A stretch of 64,000 nt of DNA from Amycolatopsis coloradensis (GTDB taxonomy: Bacteria; Actinomycetota; Actinomycetes; Mycobacteriales; Pseudonocardiaceae): NCBI RefSeq assembly GCF_001953865.1, contig NZ_MQUQ01000015.1:232026-296025 (forward strand), read 5' to 3'. A model generated the notes under the pieces. That model saw nothing but the letters and a program-made list of their open reading frames with translations. It was not told the origin of the DNA and made no database searches. The translations under genes and the position numbers were made by a program. This document shows, in pieces, positions 22,688 to 31,525 of the stretch. Positions within the stretch are counted from its first letter, which is position 1. Every line of letters starts with the position of its first letter.

Positions 22688-25600
22688 CCGAACTTCCCGG
22701 CCGCGACACCCTTTCCGCCAAGGAGTCCACCATGGACCCAGCGCGACCGGGGAAGGGTCCGCTCGGCGCGCTGGCTCCACTTTCGAGTGCGGCGCGCCGG
22801 GCGTTGATCCTCAGTGGAGTCCTCTCTTTCGTCAACGCGGTTTTGCTGGTGGGACAAGCGTTCCTGCTGGCCGACGTCCTCTCCGCGGTCGTCCGCGGAG
22901 CACCGGGGGACCGCACCGCCCAGCTGGCCGTGCTGCTCGCGCTCGTCGCGGGGCGCGCGTTGACCGGCTGGGCGGTGCGGATCGTTTCCGTTCGCGCGGC
23001 CGCCCGCGCGAAGGAGGAGCTGCGCGCCAAAGCTCTCGACCATGCCATCCGGCTCGGTCCGGAATGGATCGCCCGCCGCGGCCACGGCGAGCTGACGTCG
23101 TTGACCACCAAGGGACTCGACGCGCTCGACGCCTACTTCACCCAGTACCTCCCGGCGCTGGTGACCGCCGCGATCGTGCCACTCGCCGCCGGCGCGGCGA
23201 TCCTGTTCGCCGACTGGCCCTCGGCCCTGCTCGTCGCGATCACCGTGCCGCTGGTGCCGCTGTTCGCCATCCTGATCGGCAAGCACACCGCCGAGCGGGT
23301 GGCCGACGCCGCCGACGCCGAACACCGGCTTTCGGGACAGTTGCTGGAACTCGTCCGCGCGCTGCCGATCCTCAGCGCGTTCCGTCGCGCCGAGGCGCAG
23401 GCCGAGACGGTACGGAAGATCTCCGAACGTCATCGCCGTTCGACGCTCAAGACCTTGAAGGTCGCGTTCGCGTCGGCGTTCGCGCTGGAACTGATCGCGA
23501 CCCTTTCGGTCGCGCTGGTCGCGGTCGTCATCGGCGTCCGGCTGGTGTCCGGTGAACTGCCGTTGGCCATCGGGCTCGGCGTGCTGATCCTCGCGCCGGA
23601 GTGCTACCAGCCGTTACGCGCGGTCGGCGTCGCTTTCCACGCCAGTGAAGACGGCGTCGAGGCCGTCCGCCGGGTCGCGGACGTCCTCGCGGAGCCCTTG
23701 CCGCCCAACGGCTCCGAGGCGACGGTCAAGGGTGAAGTCCGCGTCGAAGGCCTTCGTGTGGCCCGGAGGGGCGGATTCGCGCCGGACGGTGAGACGTTCA
23801 GTGTCCGGCCTGGCGAAGTGACATGGTTGCGCGCGCCCAGCGGCGGCGGCAAATCGACGACGCTCGCCGCGCTGCTCGGCTTCGTGCAGGCCCACGACGG
23901 CACCATCACCGTCGGTGGCACCAGCCTCGCCGACGCGGATCTCGAGCGCTGGCGCGAGAACGTCGCCTGGGTGCCGCAGTCGCCGGTGTTCGGCGGGGGC
24001 ACCGTCCGCGACGAGGTCGGCGCCGACGACATCCTCGGCGAACTCGGGCTGACCGGCCTGGCCGAACGCCCCGTTTCGAAGCTCTCGCAAGGACAACGCC
24101 AGCGAGTCGCGGTGGCGCGGGCCTTGGTGCGGATCCGGTCGGGCGCGTGGCTGCTCCTGCTCGACGAGCCCACCGCCCATCTCGACGAGGTCAACGCCGG
24201 TCTCGTCATGGCCGCCGTCGCCAAGGCCGTCGACAACGGCGCCGCCGCGATCATCGCCGCGCACGAACGCACGCCCGGTATCGACATGTCGACAGATCTG
24301 CCGGGGGAAGTCGTCACGACGGACGAGCGACCCGGGACCCGGCCGGTGCCGTGGCGCGAGTTGCTGCACCCCAGGTTCTTCGGCGGAGCGCTGCTCGGCG
24401 CCGCCGCCCTGCTCGCCGGAGTCGCGCTCGCCGCGCTTTCGGGCTGGCTGATCGCCAAGGCGTCGCAGCAGCCGCCGATCCTGACGCTGACGGTGATGAT
24501 CGTCGGCGTGCGGACGTTCGGCCTCGGCCGCGCGGGACTGCGGTACCTCGAACGGCTGGTCACGCACGACGCCGCGTTCCGGACCGCCGGAAGCCTGCGG
24601 GTCCGGCTGTGGGAGTCGCTGGTGCGGCTCGGACCGGCTCGGGCGCTTCGGGCCGGTGAGGAGCAGCGGCGGCTGGTCGGCGACACCGACACCGTGCGCG
24701 ATCTGCTGCCCCGGGTGATCACGCCGCTGGTCGTGGTCGCTTTGGCGGCCGTGGGCGCCGTCGCGGTCCAGACCGTCGTCCTGCCCGCCGCCGGGCTCGT
24801 GCTGGCCGCGGCCGTGCTGGTGGGCGCGTTCGCACCGCTGCTCGCGCTTCGGGCGGAACGCCGCGCGACCAGTGCGCTGGCCACCGGACGGCGGTCGGTG
24901 TCGGCTCAGGTGCTGAGTCTGTTCGAAGCCGCCGCCGAACTGATCGCGTACGGGGCCGACAAGGCGCGACGTCGCCGGATAGCCGTGACCGACACCGCCC
25001 TGACCGCCGAAGCACGGCGACAGGCCTTCGGCGCTGGAGCGGCCGACGCCCTGATCATCCTGGCGACGGGTGCCGCCACCGTCGTGAGCACCGGGCTCGC
25101 CCTGAACGCCGTCGCCGCCGGCGCGCTGAACCCGGTCCTCGCGCCCGTGGTCGCCCTGGTGCCGCTCGCGCTGACGGAAGTCCTCTCGCTTCTGCCGCCT
25201 GTCGCGCAGCACTGGGACACCCTGCGCCAGGCCCGTCTTCGCCTGGGCGGCTGTGATGAACGGACCGTTTCTAACAAATCCTGTTATGAACGGACCGTTC
25301 ATAACACCGGTGGGGTGCGGATCCGCGACGCCGACCTCGGCTGGCCCGGCACCGGGCACCGGGTGCTCACCGGGGTCGACCTCGACATCGCGCCCGGCAC
25401 GCACGTCGCCGTCGTCGGCCCGAGCGGCGCCGGGAAGTCGACGCTCGTCGCCGCCCTGCTCGGTTTCCTGACGCCGAGCAAGGGCGACGTCGCCGTGCCC
25501 GAGAACGTGGCTTGGGCGCCGCAAGAACCGATGCTCGTCTCGACGACGGTCGCCGAAAACCTGCGGCTCGTCAAACCGACGGCGTCCGAGGCTGACCTGC

Positions 25601-25935
25601 GAAAAGCCCTGTACCAGGTCGTTCTCGAAGACGTCGAACTCTCCACGATGCTGGACAGCGCGGGCGCCGGGCTGTCGGGCGGGCAGGCGCAGCGGCTCGC
25701 CCTCGCGCGTGCCGTGCTCGGCGCCGCGCGCGCCGATCTCGTCCTGCTGGACGAACCCACCGCGCATCTCGACGAAGTCACCGCGCGCACCGTCCGCGAA
25801 CGCCTCGGCGAGGCACTGGCCGGGAAGACCGTCGTGCACGTCACGCACAACGCCGCCGAAGCCGCGGACGCCGACGTCGTCCTGGAGGTGCGAGAGGGTC
25901 GCGTCACAGCGCGCACACCGGTCGGGGCGGACTAA
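22684..25935 (+). CDS. cydDC: Fused CydDC heterodimeric ABC exporter (thiol exporter for bd oxidase assembly)
   Basis: A 1083-residue fusion of CydD and CydC, each with an exporter-type membrane domain and an ATPase domain. Walker A motifs are PSGGGKSTT (about 384) and GPSGAGKSTL (about 911); signatures are LSQGQRQRVAVARAL (about 467) and LSGGQAQRLALARAV (about 996); both Walker B segments end LLDEPTAHLDEV. It exports glutathione/cysteine-type thiols or supplies heme for bd oxidase. Fusion is known in Streptomyces. An ATG at 22732 has a better ribosome-binding site (AAGGAG). A palindromic repeat is inserted in frame at residues 857-875, just before the second ATPase domain. Confidence 0.95.
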   Translation: MTELPGRDTLSAKESTMDPARPGKGPLGALAPLSSAARRALILSGVLSFVNAVLLVGQAFLLADVLSAVVRGAPGDRTAQLAVLLALVAGRALTGWAVRIVSVRAAARAKEELRAKALDHAIRLGPEWIARRGHGELTSLTTKGLDALDAYFTQYLPALVTAAIVPLAAGAAILFADWPSALLVAITVPLVPLFAILIGKHTAERVADAADAEHRLSGQLLELVRALPILSAFRRAEAQAETVRKISERHRRSTLKTLKVAFASAFALELIATLSVALVAVVIGVRLVSGELPLAIGLGVLILAPECYQPLRAVGVAFHASEDGVEAVRRVADVLAEPLPPNGSEATVKGEVRVEGLRVARRGGFAPDGETFSVRPGEVTWLRAPSGGGKSTTLAALLGFVQAHDGTITVGGTSLADADLERWRENVAWVPQSPVFGGGTVRDEVGADDILGELGLTGLAERPVSKLSQGQRQRVAVARALVRIRSGAWLLLLDEPTAHLDEVNAGLVMAAVAKAVDNGAAAIIAAHERTPGIDMSTDLPGEVVTTDERPGTRPVPWRELLHPRFFGGALLGAAALLAGVALAALSGWLIAKASQQPPILTLTVMIVGVRTFGLGRAGLRYLERLVTHDAAFRTAGSLRVRLWESLVRLGPARALRAGEEQRRLVGDTDTVRDLLPRVITPLVVVALAAVGAVAVQTVVLPAAGLVLAAAVLVGAFAPLLALRAERRATSALATGRRSVSAQVLSLFEAAAELIAYGADKARRRRIAVTDTALTAEARRQAFGAGAADALIILATGAATVVSTGLALNAVAAGALNPVLAPVVALVPLALTEVLSLLPPVAQHWDTLRQARLRLGGCDERTVSNKSCYERTVHNTGGVRIRDADLGWPGTGHRVLTGVDLDIAPGTHVAVVGPSGAGKSTLVAALLGFLTPSKGDVAVPENVAWAPQEPMLVSTTVAENLRLVKPTASEADLRKALYQVVLEDVELSTMLDSAGAGLSGGQAQRLALARAVLGAARADLVLLDEPTAHLDEVTARTVRERLGEALAGKTVVHVTHNAAEAADADVVLEVREGRVTARTPVGAD
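25252..25306. repeat. Palindrome pair, family E (GAACGGACCGTTC), inserted in frame in cydDC
   Basis: Two 25-base palindromes (25252-25276 and 25282-25306; arms TGTTATGAACGG / CCGTTCATAACA around a central A) at a 30-base pitch with spacer AATCC. The first unit has two changes. It is read in the cydDC frame as CDERTVSNKSCYERTVHNTG, in the linker between the CydC membrane and ATPase domains. The second genomic copy is at 54592-54646. Confidence 0.9.
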
Positions 25936-27095
25936 TGTCGAGAGCGCTCATGGATCCCACGCTTGCCGCGCGCGCACTGTCCGCCGCCACCGAGATCACC
26001 GGCACCGCCCTGTCCGGCGACGACCCGGGCGACGTGCTGGAGACCGTCCTCGCCCGCGCCGTCGAACTGGCCGAGGCCGACCTCGGTCTCGTCATGGTGC
26101 GCGCGGACGACGGCCAGGTGGTCGTCGAGGCCGCGCACGGGGCCACCACTCAGGGCCTCCGCGGACTGGCCTTCGCCGCCGATTCCGCCGCCGGGCAGGT
26201 CGCTCGCGGCGGTAAACCCGTGGTGAGCGAGGACTTCACCGTCGATCCCCGCACGGCGCCGTTCGTGCCGCCGGAGTTGCAAGGCTTCGGACCCTTCGCG
26301 GCGTCGGCGTTCGGCGCGGGCGGAAGGGTCCTCGGCGCGCTCACCGTGTACCGCCACCACGGCGGGGCGCCGTTCTCCGCCAGCACGGTCGAGGTGCTCA
26401 CCGCCTTCGCGGCGCAGGCGGGTGTGGTGCTCGCCCTGGCCGAGGGCGCCAACGCCCGGCACCGCGTCACTCTTTACCAAGAGCGCGAACGCATCGCGCG
26501 CGAACTGCACGACGTCATCGTGCAGCGGCTCTACGGCGCGGGCATGCAACTCGACCGCGTCCGCAAGAACATGCGGAAGCGGTTCGCGCAGGCCGACGGC
26601 GTGCGGCTGTCCGAGGCGATCGACCAGCTCGACCAGACCATCGAGGAGATCCGCGGCACCGTGCGCGCCCTCCGCAGCCCGGAACCCGCGAACGAGACGG
26701 TCACCGCCACCGACCTCGCCGAGTCCGCGCGGGGCGAGGTGCGGATCGCGGGCGAGCTGCTCGGCTACCCGCCGACCCTCGAACTGTCGGGGGAGCTGGC
26801 CGACATCCCCGCCGAACAGGCGGACCACATCCGCGCCGCCCTGCGCGAAGCACTGTCCAATGTGGTCAGACACTCCGGGGCGAGCGAGACCCGCGTGACG
26901 CTCAGCCGCGACGCCGAGGGTGTCAAACTCCGCGTGCGGGACAACGGATCCGGCGTGCCGCAAGGTGTCGCCAAACGCGGCCTCCGGCATCTCGCCGAAC
27001 GCGCGACGACCTCCGGCGGGCGCTTTTCGATCAATTCGTCACCGAGCCTGGGGACTTTGGTCGCTTTCGACGTTCCACTCGGCCAAACCGTGTGA
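25935..27095 (+). CDS. DevS-like GAF-domain sensor histidine kinase
   Basis: A 386-residue cytoplasmic kinase. One GAF domain (about residues 25-175, LVMVRADDGQVVVEAAHG ... AASAFGAGGRVLGALTVYR) precedes a HisKA_3 dimerisation helix with phospho-acceptor His in IARELHDVIVQRLYGAGMQL (about 190). The HATPase region follows (ALREALSNVVRHSGA, LRVRDNGSGVP). Mycobacterial DevS/DosT have two GAF domains; this has one, and no heme ligand can be assigned. It overlaps the cydDC stop (TAATG), so it belongs to the bd operon. A partner is probably the regulator at 33167. Confidence 0.88.
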   Translation: MSRALMDPTLAARALSAATEITGTALSGDDPGDVLETVLARAVELAEADLGLVMVRADDGQVVVEAAHGATTQGLRGLAFAADSAAGQVARGGKPVVSEDFTVDPRTAPFVPPELQGFGPFAASAFGAGGRVLGALTVYRHHGGAPFSASTVEVLTAFAAQAGVVLALAEGANARHRVTLYQERERIARELHDVIVQRLYGAGMQLDRVRKNMRKRFAQADGVRLSEAIDQLDQTIEEIRGTVRALRSPEPANETVTATDLAESARGEVRIAGELLGYPPTLELSGELADIPAEQADHIRAALREALSNVVRHSGASETRVTLSRDAEGVKLRVRDNGSGVPQGVAKRGLRHLAERATTSGGRFSINSSPSLGTLVAFDVPLGQTV

Positions 27096-27228
27096 AATTA
27101 ACGGTCGCCGTCGCTCGATAGAGTGACGATTCGCGTTTTCCGATTAATCCGTAACAGTCTGGGCCAACGCGCGATTGTAAGGGTATCGACCGCGCTCGGA
27201 GCGCGAATTCCCATCGAAAGGACTCCCC

Positions 27229-27861
27229 ATGTCCTCGGTTCGTCGCGCCCTCGGCACGGCCGTGATCCTCGCCGGATTCTCCTTGTTCGGCCCCGCTTCC
27301 GTGGCGTTCGCGCTGGCCGAAGCGCCCGCGATCGCCGACCTCGACTGCAAGGACTTCCAGTACCAGGAAGAGGCGCAGGCGGAGTACGAGAAAGATCGAT
27401 CCGATCCGCACGGTCTCGACGACGACAAGGACGGAATCGCGTGCGAAACGTTACCGAAACGGGGAACGACGCCGACGAAAACGATCACTCCCACCGTTCC
27501 TCCCGTCGCGACGGAAACAAAACCGGTGCCGAGTAGTGCGAAATCCGTGGACAAGGATTGCGCCGATTTCCCGTCCCAGGCCGCGGCACAGGCCGAGCTG
27601 AAGAAGAATCCGCGCGATCCGCACAAGCTCGACGGTGACAACGACGGCTACGCCTGTGAGTCCCGGTTCGGCGAGCCCGCGAAATCCGGCCAGGTGAAGG
27701 TCAAGCCTGTCGGCGGGGTCGCGACCGGTGGCGGTGAGGAAGCCGCCGAAGTCAACGGCGGTCTCCTGGAGATCAGCGCGGTCGCGCTGACCGGTATGGC
27801 TTTGCTGACCGCGTCGGCCGCGGGCGCCTCCCTCGTTCTCCGGCGGCGTGCCGAGCGATGA
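27229..27861 (+). CDS. Secreted protein with two excalibur calcium-binding domains, likely sortase substrate
   Basis: A 210-residue precursor with a signal peptide (to about residue 30). Two excalibur domains follow: DLDCKDFQYQEEAQAEYEKD...DDDKDGIACE (about 38-72) and KDCADFPSQAAAQAELKKN...DGDNDGYACE (about 108-144). Then come a Gly-rich stretch KPVGGVATGGGEE (about 160), a membrane helix and an RRRAER tail. The C-terminal layout is that of a cell-wall sorting signal. Its stop overlaps the sortase start, which supports a substrate-enzyme pair. Confidence 0.85.
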   Translation: MSSVRRALGTAVILAGFSLFGPASVAFALAEAPAIADLDCKDFQYQEEAQAEYEKDRSDPHGLDDDKDGIACETLPKRGTTPTKTITPTVPPVATETKPVPSSAKSVDKDCADFPSQAAAQAELKKNPRDPHKLDGDNDGYACESRFGEPAKSGQVKVKPVGGVATGGGEEAAEVNGGLLEISAVALTGMALLTASAAGASLVLRRRAER

Positions 27862-28502
27862 CCAGCGCTTCTTGGCGCCGGTGGCCGTTCCCGATGGTCA
27901 TCGGCACCCTCATCGGGGTGGTGCTCGCGGCCGCGCTGACCGCGTGCGCCGCCCCGCCGCCGGGCAAGGTCGCGTCACCGGCGGCACCTTCCACGGTGTC
28001 CTCGATGGAGTCCTCGGTGGTGCCGCCGTCCGTCGCGGCTCCTCCGCTCGGCCCCGGGAAACCGGCGACGCTCGAGATCCCGGCGATCGGGGTCCGCACC
28101 GGCGAGATCATCGACCTCGGGCTGGCCGGTGACGGCAGCCTCCAGGTGCCGCAGGACGCGATCACCACCGGCTGGTTCACCGGCGGCCCGGCTCCCGGCG
28201 AGACCGGCCCCGCCGTGCTCGCGGGGCACGTCGACTACAAGAAGGTCCCCGGTGTCTTCGTCCGGCTCAAAGAACTGAAGCCCGGCGACGAAGCCGTCGT
28301 CCATCGCAAGGACGGGGCCACCGCGGTGTTCACCGTGTACGCCGTCGAGCGGCACCCGAAAGCGACCTTCCCGACGGAAAAGGTCTACGGCGACACGGCC
28401 GGGCCGGAACTGCGCCTGATCACCTGCGGCGGGGACTTCGACTCCTCGACCGGCAACTATCTCGACAACGTCATCGCCTACGCCAAGTTGACCCGCGTTT
28501 AA
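27858..28502 (+). CDS. Class F sortase
   Basis: A 214-residue membrane-anchored transpeptidase. An N-terminal helix (MVIGTLIGVVLAAALTAC) is followed by a Pro/Ser-rich linker and the sortase barrel (about residues 70-214). Catalytic His is in VLAGHVDYKK (about 124) and catalytic Cys in LRLITCGGDFD (about 190). The usual arginine after the Cys is not obvious: the region reads TGNYLDNVIAYAKL. Overlap with the excalibur gene (ATGA) indicates co-translation, so that protein is the likely substrate attached to the wall. Confidence 0.88.
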   Translation: MTSASWRRWPFPMVIGTLIGVVLAAALTACAAPPPGKVASPAAPSTVSSMESSVVPPSVAAPPLGPGKPATLEIPAIGVRTGEIIDLGLAGDGSLQVPQDAITTGWFTGGPAPGETGPAVLAGHVDYKKVPGVFVRLKELKPGDEAVVHRKDGATAVFTVYAVERHPKATFPTEKVYGDTAGPELRLITCGGDFDSSTGNYLDNVIAYAKLTRV

Positions 28503-28511
28503 TCCGGGGGT

Positions 28512-29120
28512 ATGCGCACCGTCCACGTCGTCACCCATCCGCAGGCCACGCACCACGTCGATCACCTCGTCGGGGGCTGGTACGACTTCGAACTCACGCC
28601 CGAAGGCGAGCGTGCCGCCGTCGCCATCGCGGAGTCGCTGCACGCGAAGGTGCCGGAGGACGTCGAGCTGTACTCCTCGGACCTGCGGCGCACGGCGCGG
28701 ACGGCGGAAGTGATCGGCGAAAGGCTCGGCGTGACACCGGTTTGGGACCGGCGGTTGCGCGAGAAGTCGTACGGAGAAGCCGGTGGCAAACCTCAGGAGT
28801 GGCTGGACCGGCGGTTCGTCCCGCCACCGGCGGCCGGCGAGCGGCTGGGGCACGACGAGGGAATCCCGGGCGCCGAGACCAAAGGCGCGATGGCCGCGCG
28901 GGTCTACGCGGCGATGGACTCGATCCTCGAAAGCGACCGCGAGCACCAGATCGTCGTGACCCACGGCGGCGCGCTCACCTTCGTCATCGCGGCGTGGATC
29001 CGGATGCCGCTCGAATCGGCCGGGTATGTCGACTTCCGCGCCTCACCCGGCAGCGTCACGTTGCTTCGTGAGGACGACTACTTTCACAACCGGCAGGTCG
29101 TGCTCCCCACCGGGAAATGA
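28512..29120 (+). CDS. Histidine phosphatase superfamily protein with variant RHG motif
   Basis: A 202-residue phosphoglycerate-mutase-like protein. The usual N-terminal RHG is THP (HVVTHPQATHHVDHLVGGWYD); the nucleophile-position His is kept but the preceding Arg is lost. Later family elements remain: YSSDLRRTARTAEVIGERL (about 53-71) and VVTHGGALTFVIAAWI (about 153-168). Relatives with ATHH after the motif exist, so this is probably a distinct subfamily with altered or reduced phosphatase activity. Substrate unknown. Confidence 0.85.
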   Translation: MRTVHVVTHPQATHHVDHLVGGWYDFELTPEGERAAVAIAESLHAKVPEDVELYSSDLRRTARTAEVIGERLGVTPVWDRRLREKSYGEAGGKPQEWLDRRFVPPPAAGERLGHDEGIPGAETKGAMAARVYAAMDSILESDREHQIVVTHGGALTFVIAAWIRMPLESAGYVDFRASPGSVTLLREDDYFHNRQVVLPTGK

Positions 29121-29124
29121 CAGG

Positions 29125-29159
29125 ATCTCCCCGGAAAGCCGATGAAGACGTGGGGAGAT
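29125..29159. terminator. Hairpin after the phosphatase gene
   Basis: ATCTCCCC (29125-29132) pairs with GGGGAGAT (29152-29159) across a 19-base loop, 4 bases past the phosphatase stop. There is no U-tract. The 3' arm contains the GGGGAG ribosome-binding site of the following small reading frame, so the hairpin could also mask it. Confidence 0.4.
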
Positions 29160-29162
29160 GAC

Positions 29163-29249
29163 ATGCCGAGGTTCCTCTTGGCGACCGGACAGGTGGCCGA
29201 ACTGATGGGGCTCGTCAAGCAGCCGGAGACCCGGATTCACGGTGAGTGA
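29163..29249 (+). CDS. Possible 28-residue small protein
   Basis: ATG at 29163, 5 bases after GGGGAG, opens a frame MPRFLLATGQVAELMGLVKQ... ending HGE and TGA. Third codon positions are strongly GC-biased, as in real genes here. It precedes the STAND ATPase gene by 53 bases. No homology can be claimed; it is listed because the start signals are good. Confidence 0.3.
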   Translation: MPRFLLATGQVAELMGLVKQPETRIHGE

Positions 29250-29302
29250 CGTGCATGATCCGCGCTGCTAGCGTGTCGGTCACAGCTGTGAGGGGGCTAC
29301 AG

Positions 29303-31525
29303 GTGACTGATCCGGTAGTACAGACGGAGATCGTCAAGCAGGCCATCGCCTTGTGTTTCACCACCGGTGGCAAGGTCGCCGAGTATCTCTGGAAGAAGCT
29401 GTCGGGACGGCGGGACGAGAAACGCCTGCGTTCCGACCCGGCCGCCTTGGAGGCGGCGGTGCGTCGCCTGGCCGCCGAAGACCCCGCCGTGGCGGGGGAA
29501 TTGCGGGAGCTGGTCGGAAGCATGCTCGCGATGAGACAGGCCCGCCCGCGGATCGTCCCCCGTTCGCCGAACCTGTACGACCGCGTCGGCGCTCAGGCCC
29601 AGCTGGCCGGTACCGGCGTGGTGGTGCTCTCCGGCCCGTCCGGAGTCGGCAAAACGGCGCTCGCCGAACATCACGGGATGCGCTCCGGCGGTGCCTATCC
29701 CGATGGCGCGCTGCTGATCGACCTCGGAGATCACCGCGACGGCCCGGGAGCGCCGTTGAGGATCAGCCAGGTCAGGGAAGCGGTACTCCAAGCACTGGGA
29801 GTGGAGCCGAAGCTCATCACATCGGGTGCCGGCGAACTGAAAACCCAGTACAACGACCTGCTCGGGCCGTTACGACTGCTCTTGGTTTTCGACTCGGTCG
29901 AAAGCGTCCGCGATCTCCAGGCCCTGGTGCCCCCGGCGCCGACGAGTCTTGTACTGGCGTTGACCGAAGGCGCCCCCGACGAGCTTGTGACGCAGTATCC
30001 CCGGCACGTACCTCTCAGCAGGCTCGAAGAGGGAGCGGACCGGATGCTCTTCGAAGCGATTGCGGGGACGGACCTGCTCGCCGCCGACCCCGAAGGTGCG
30101 CACGAAGTCCTCGTGGAATGTGACCGGTTTCCGGCGACGGTGGTCGCCGCGGCCATCGCGGCGAGGCAGCGAGCGGCACTGGCCGCCCGGCCACTCAAGC
30201 TCCTCGCGAAAGAACTGAGCAGTGGGCGGGCCCTCGGTCCCGTGAGTGCCGCCTTCGACCGGGTTCTTGCCGGACTTCCGCGGCGTGAACAGGATCTTTG
30301 CCGGGCGCTGAGTGAAATTCCCGGACCGAGCTTCACGTATGAGGCGGCAGCGGCCGTCGCCGGTTGCGAACCGTTCGAGGTTCTCGACGGGTTGGTGCAT
30401 CTCCAGTCGGTCTTCTTCGTGACCGAGGAGCCCGGCAAGCGGCTCCGGCTGACCAAACAGGCGAGGCAGGCGCTCGCTCGCGCGGGTCACGCGCCGGGTG
30501 GCGAAGGATTGCCGCGGCTCGTGCGTTTCCACCGCACCCGGGCGGTGCAGGCGGATCAATGGAAGATGGGCCGCAGGCGGCTGAGGCTGTACGACGAGAC
30601 GCTGCCGGCGGGCACCGAGCCGTTGGATCTCGCCCCTGGGCAGGACGCGGTCGACCTGCTGGTCGCCGAAATCCCGGTCTACCGCGCGCTGGCGGAACCG
30701 GCCCACGACGCCGGACTCCATCTCGAACTGACGCAGCTCTGTGGCGCGCTGGAAATCGTCGGGCTGCACCGCGGACATCTGCGTGAACTCGCGGAGATCA
30801 ACAGATCGGGGATCGCGAGCGCGAAAGCCCTCGGCGACGTCCCGCTCCAGTTGAGGGTCATCGCGCAGCAGGCACGGCTGTACTCGTTGCTTCAGGAGTT
30901 CCCGCGGGCGGAGAAGGAGTTCGGCAAGCTGGGAGAGCTGCTGCAACGGCTCGAGTTCCCCGACACCGAAACGAATCGGCAGCTGCGGGCGTCGCTTTGG
31001 GAGTTCCGCGGGCTCTTCCACCGAGAACGAGGCCAGTACACCGAGGCATCGGCATGCTTCTTCGAAGCGCTGAAGATCAGCCGGACGTTGGGCGGACTTC
31101 CCTTCCGAGGGCAAGGGCTGCACGCGAGGATGCTCGCCAACGTCCAGGTGATGCTCGGTGACCTCGCCGGGGCGTTCCAGCTGTTGGAAGAAGCCGAGGC
31201 GAACACGGACCCCGAGAACAAACGCGACCTCGCCCAGGTCTGGCTGGTCCGGGCGAAGGCGCTGAGCCGATCGGGTTCGGTGGACGCCGCGCGGCAAGCG
31301 CTCGACCTGGTGCCGGAAGTCTGGCGCATGGTGGCTCCGACGGGGAGCGATCAGTACGACCTGGAGATCGCCGAGGCACTCGGGGACGCCGCTTGGTCGT
31401 GCGGAGACTTCACCAAGGCACGCGAGTACTGGTCCGGCGTCTGGCAGCGGTTGCAAGCGGTCAAGCACCCGCGTGCCGACGCGGTGCACGCCAAGATCTA
31501 CGCCGAGCCGCCACTCATTCGGTGA
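29303..31525 (+). CDS. STAND-class NTPase with C-terminal TPR-like repeats
   Basis: A 740-residue soluble protein. A short helical N-terminal domain (TEIVKQAIALCFTTGGKVAEYLWKKL) is followed by an NB-ARC-like ATPase with Walker A SGPSGVGKTALAE (about 110-121) and Walker B LRLLLVFDSVES (about 191-202). A winged-helix-like region comes next, then helical repeats from about residue 470 to the end (AEKEFGKLGELLQRL, YTEASACFFEALKISRTLGG). STAND proteins are ligand-triggered switches in signalling and defence; the effector here is unclear. The GTG at 29303 follows AGGGGG. Its end overlaps the convergent gene by 11 bases. Confidence 0.82.
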   Translation: MTDPVVQTEIVKQAIALCFTTGGKVAEYLWKKLSGRRDEKRLRSDPAALEAAVRRLAAEDPAVAGELRELVGSMLAMRQARPRIVPRSPNLYDRVGAQAQLAGTGVVVLSGPSGVGKTALAEHHGMRSGGAYPDGALLIDLGDHRDGPGAPLRISQVREAVLQALGVEPKLITSGAGELKTQYNDLLGPLRLLLVFDSVESVRDLQALVPPAPTSLVLALTEGAPDELVTQYPRHVPLSRLEEGADRMLFEAIAGTDLLAADPEGAHEVLVECDRFPATVVAAAIAARQRAALAARPLKLLAKELSSGRALGPVSAAFDRVLAGLPRREQDLCRALSEIPGPSFTYEAAAAVAGCEPFEVLDGLVHLQSVFFVTEEPGKRLRLTKQARQALARAGHAPGGEGLPRLVRFHRTRAVQADQWKMGRRRLRLYDETLPAGTEPLDLAPGQDAVDLLVAEIPVYRALAEPAHDAGLHLELTQLCGALEIVGLHRGHLRELAEINRSGIASAKALGDVPLQLRVIAQQARLYSLLQEFPRAEKEFGKLGELLQRLEFPDTETNRQLRASLWEFRGLFHRERGQYTEASACFFEALKISRTLGGLPFRGQGLHARMLANVQVMLGDLAGAFQLLEEAEANTDPENKRDLAQVWLVRAKALSRSGSVDAARQALDLVPEVWRMVAPTGSDQYDLEIAEALGDAAWSCGDFTKAREYWSGVWQRLQAVKHPRADAVHAKIYAEPPLIR

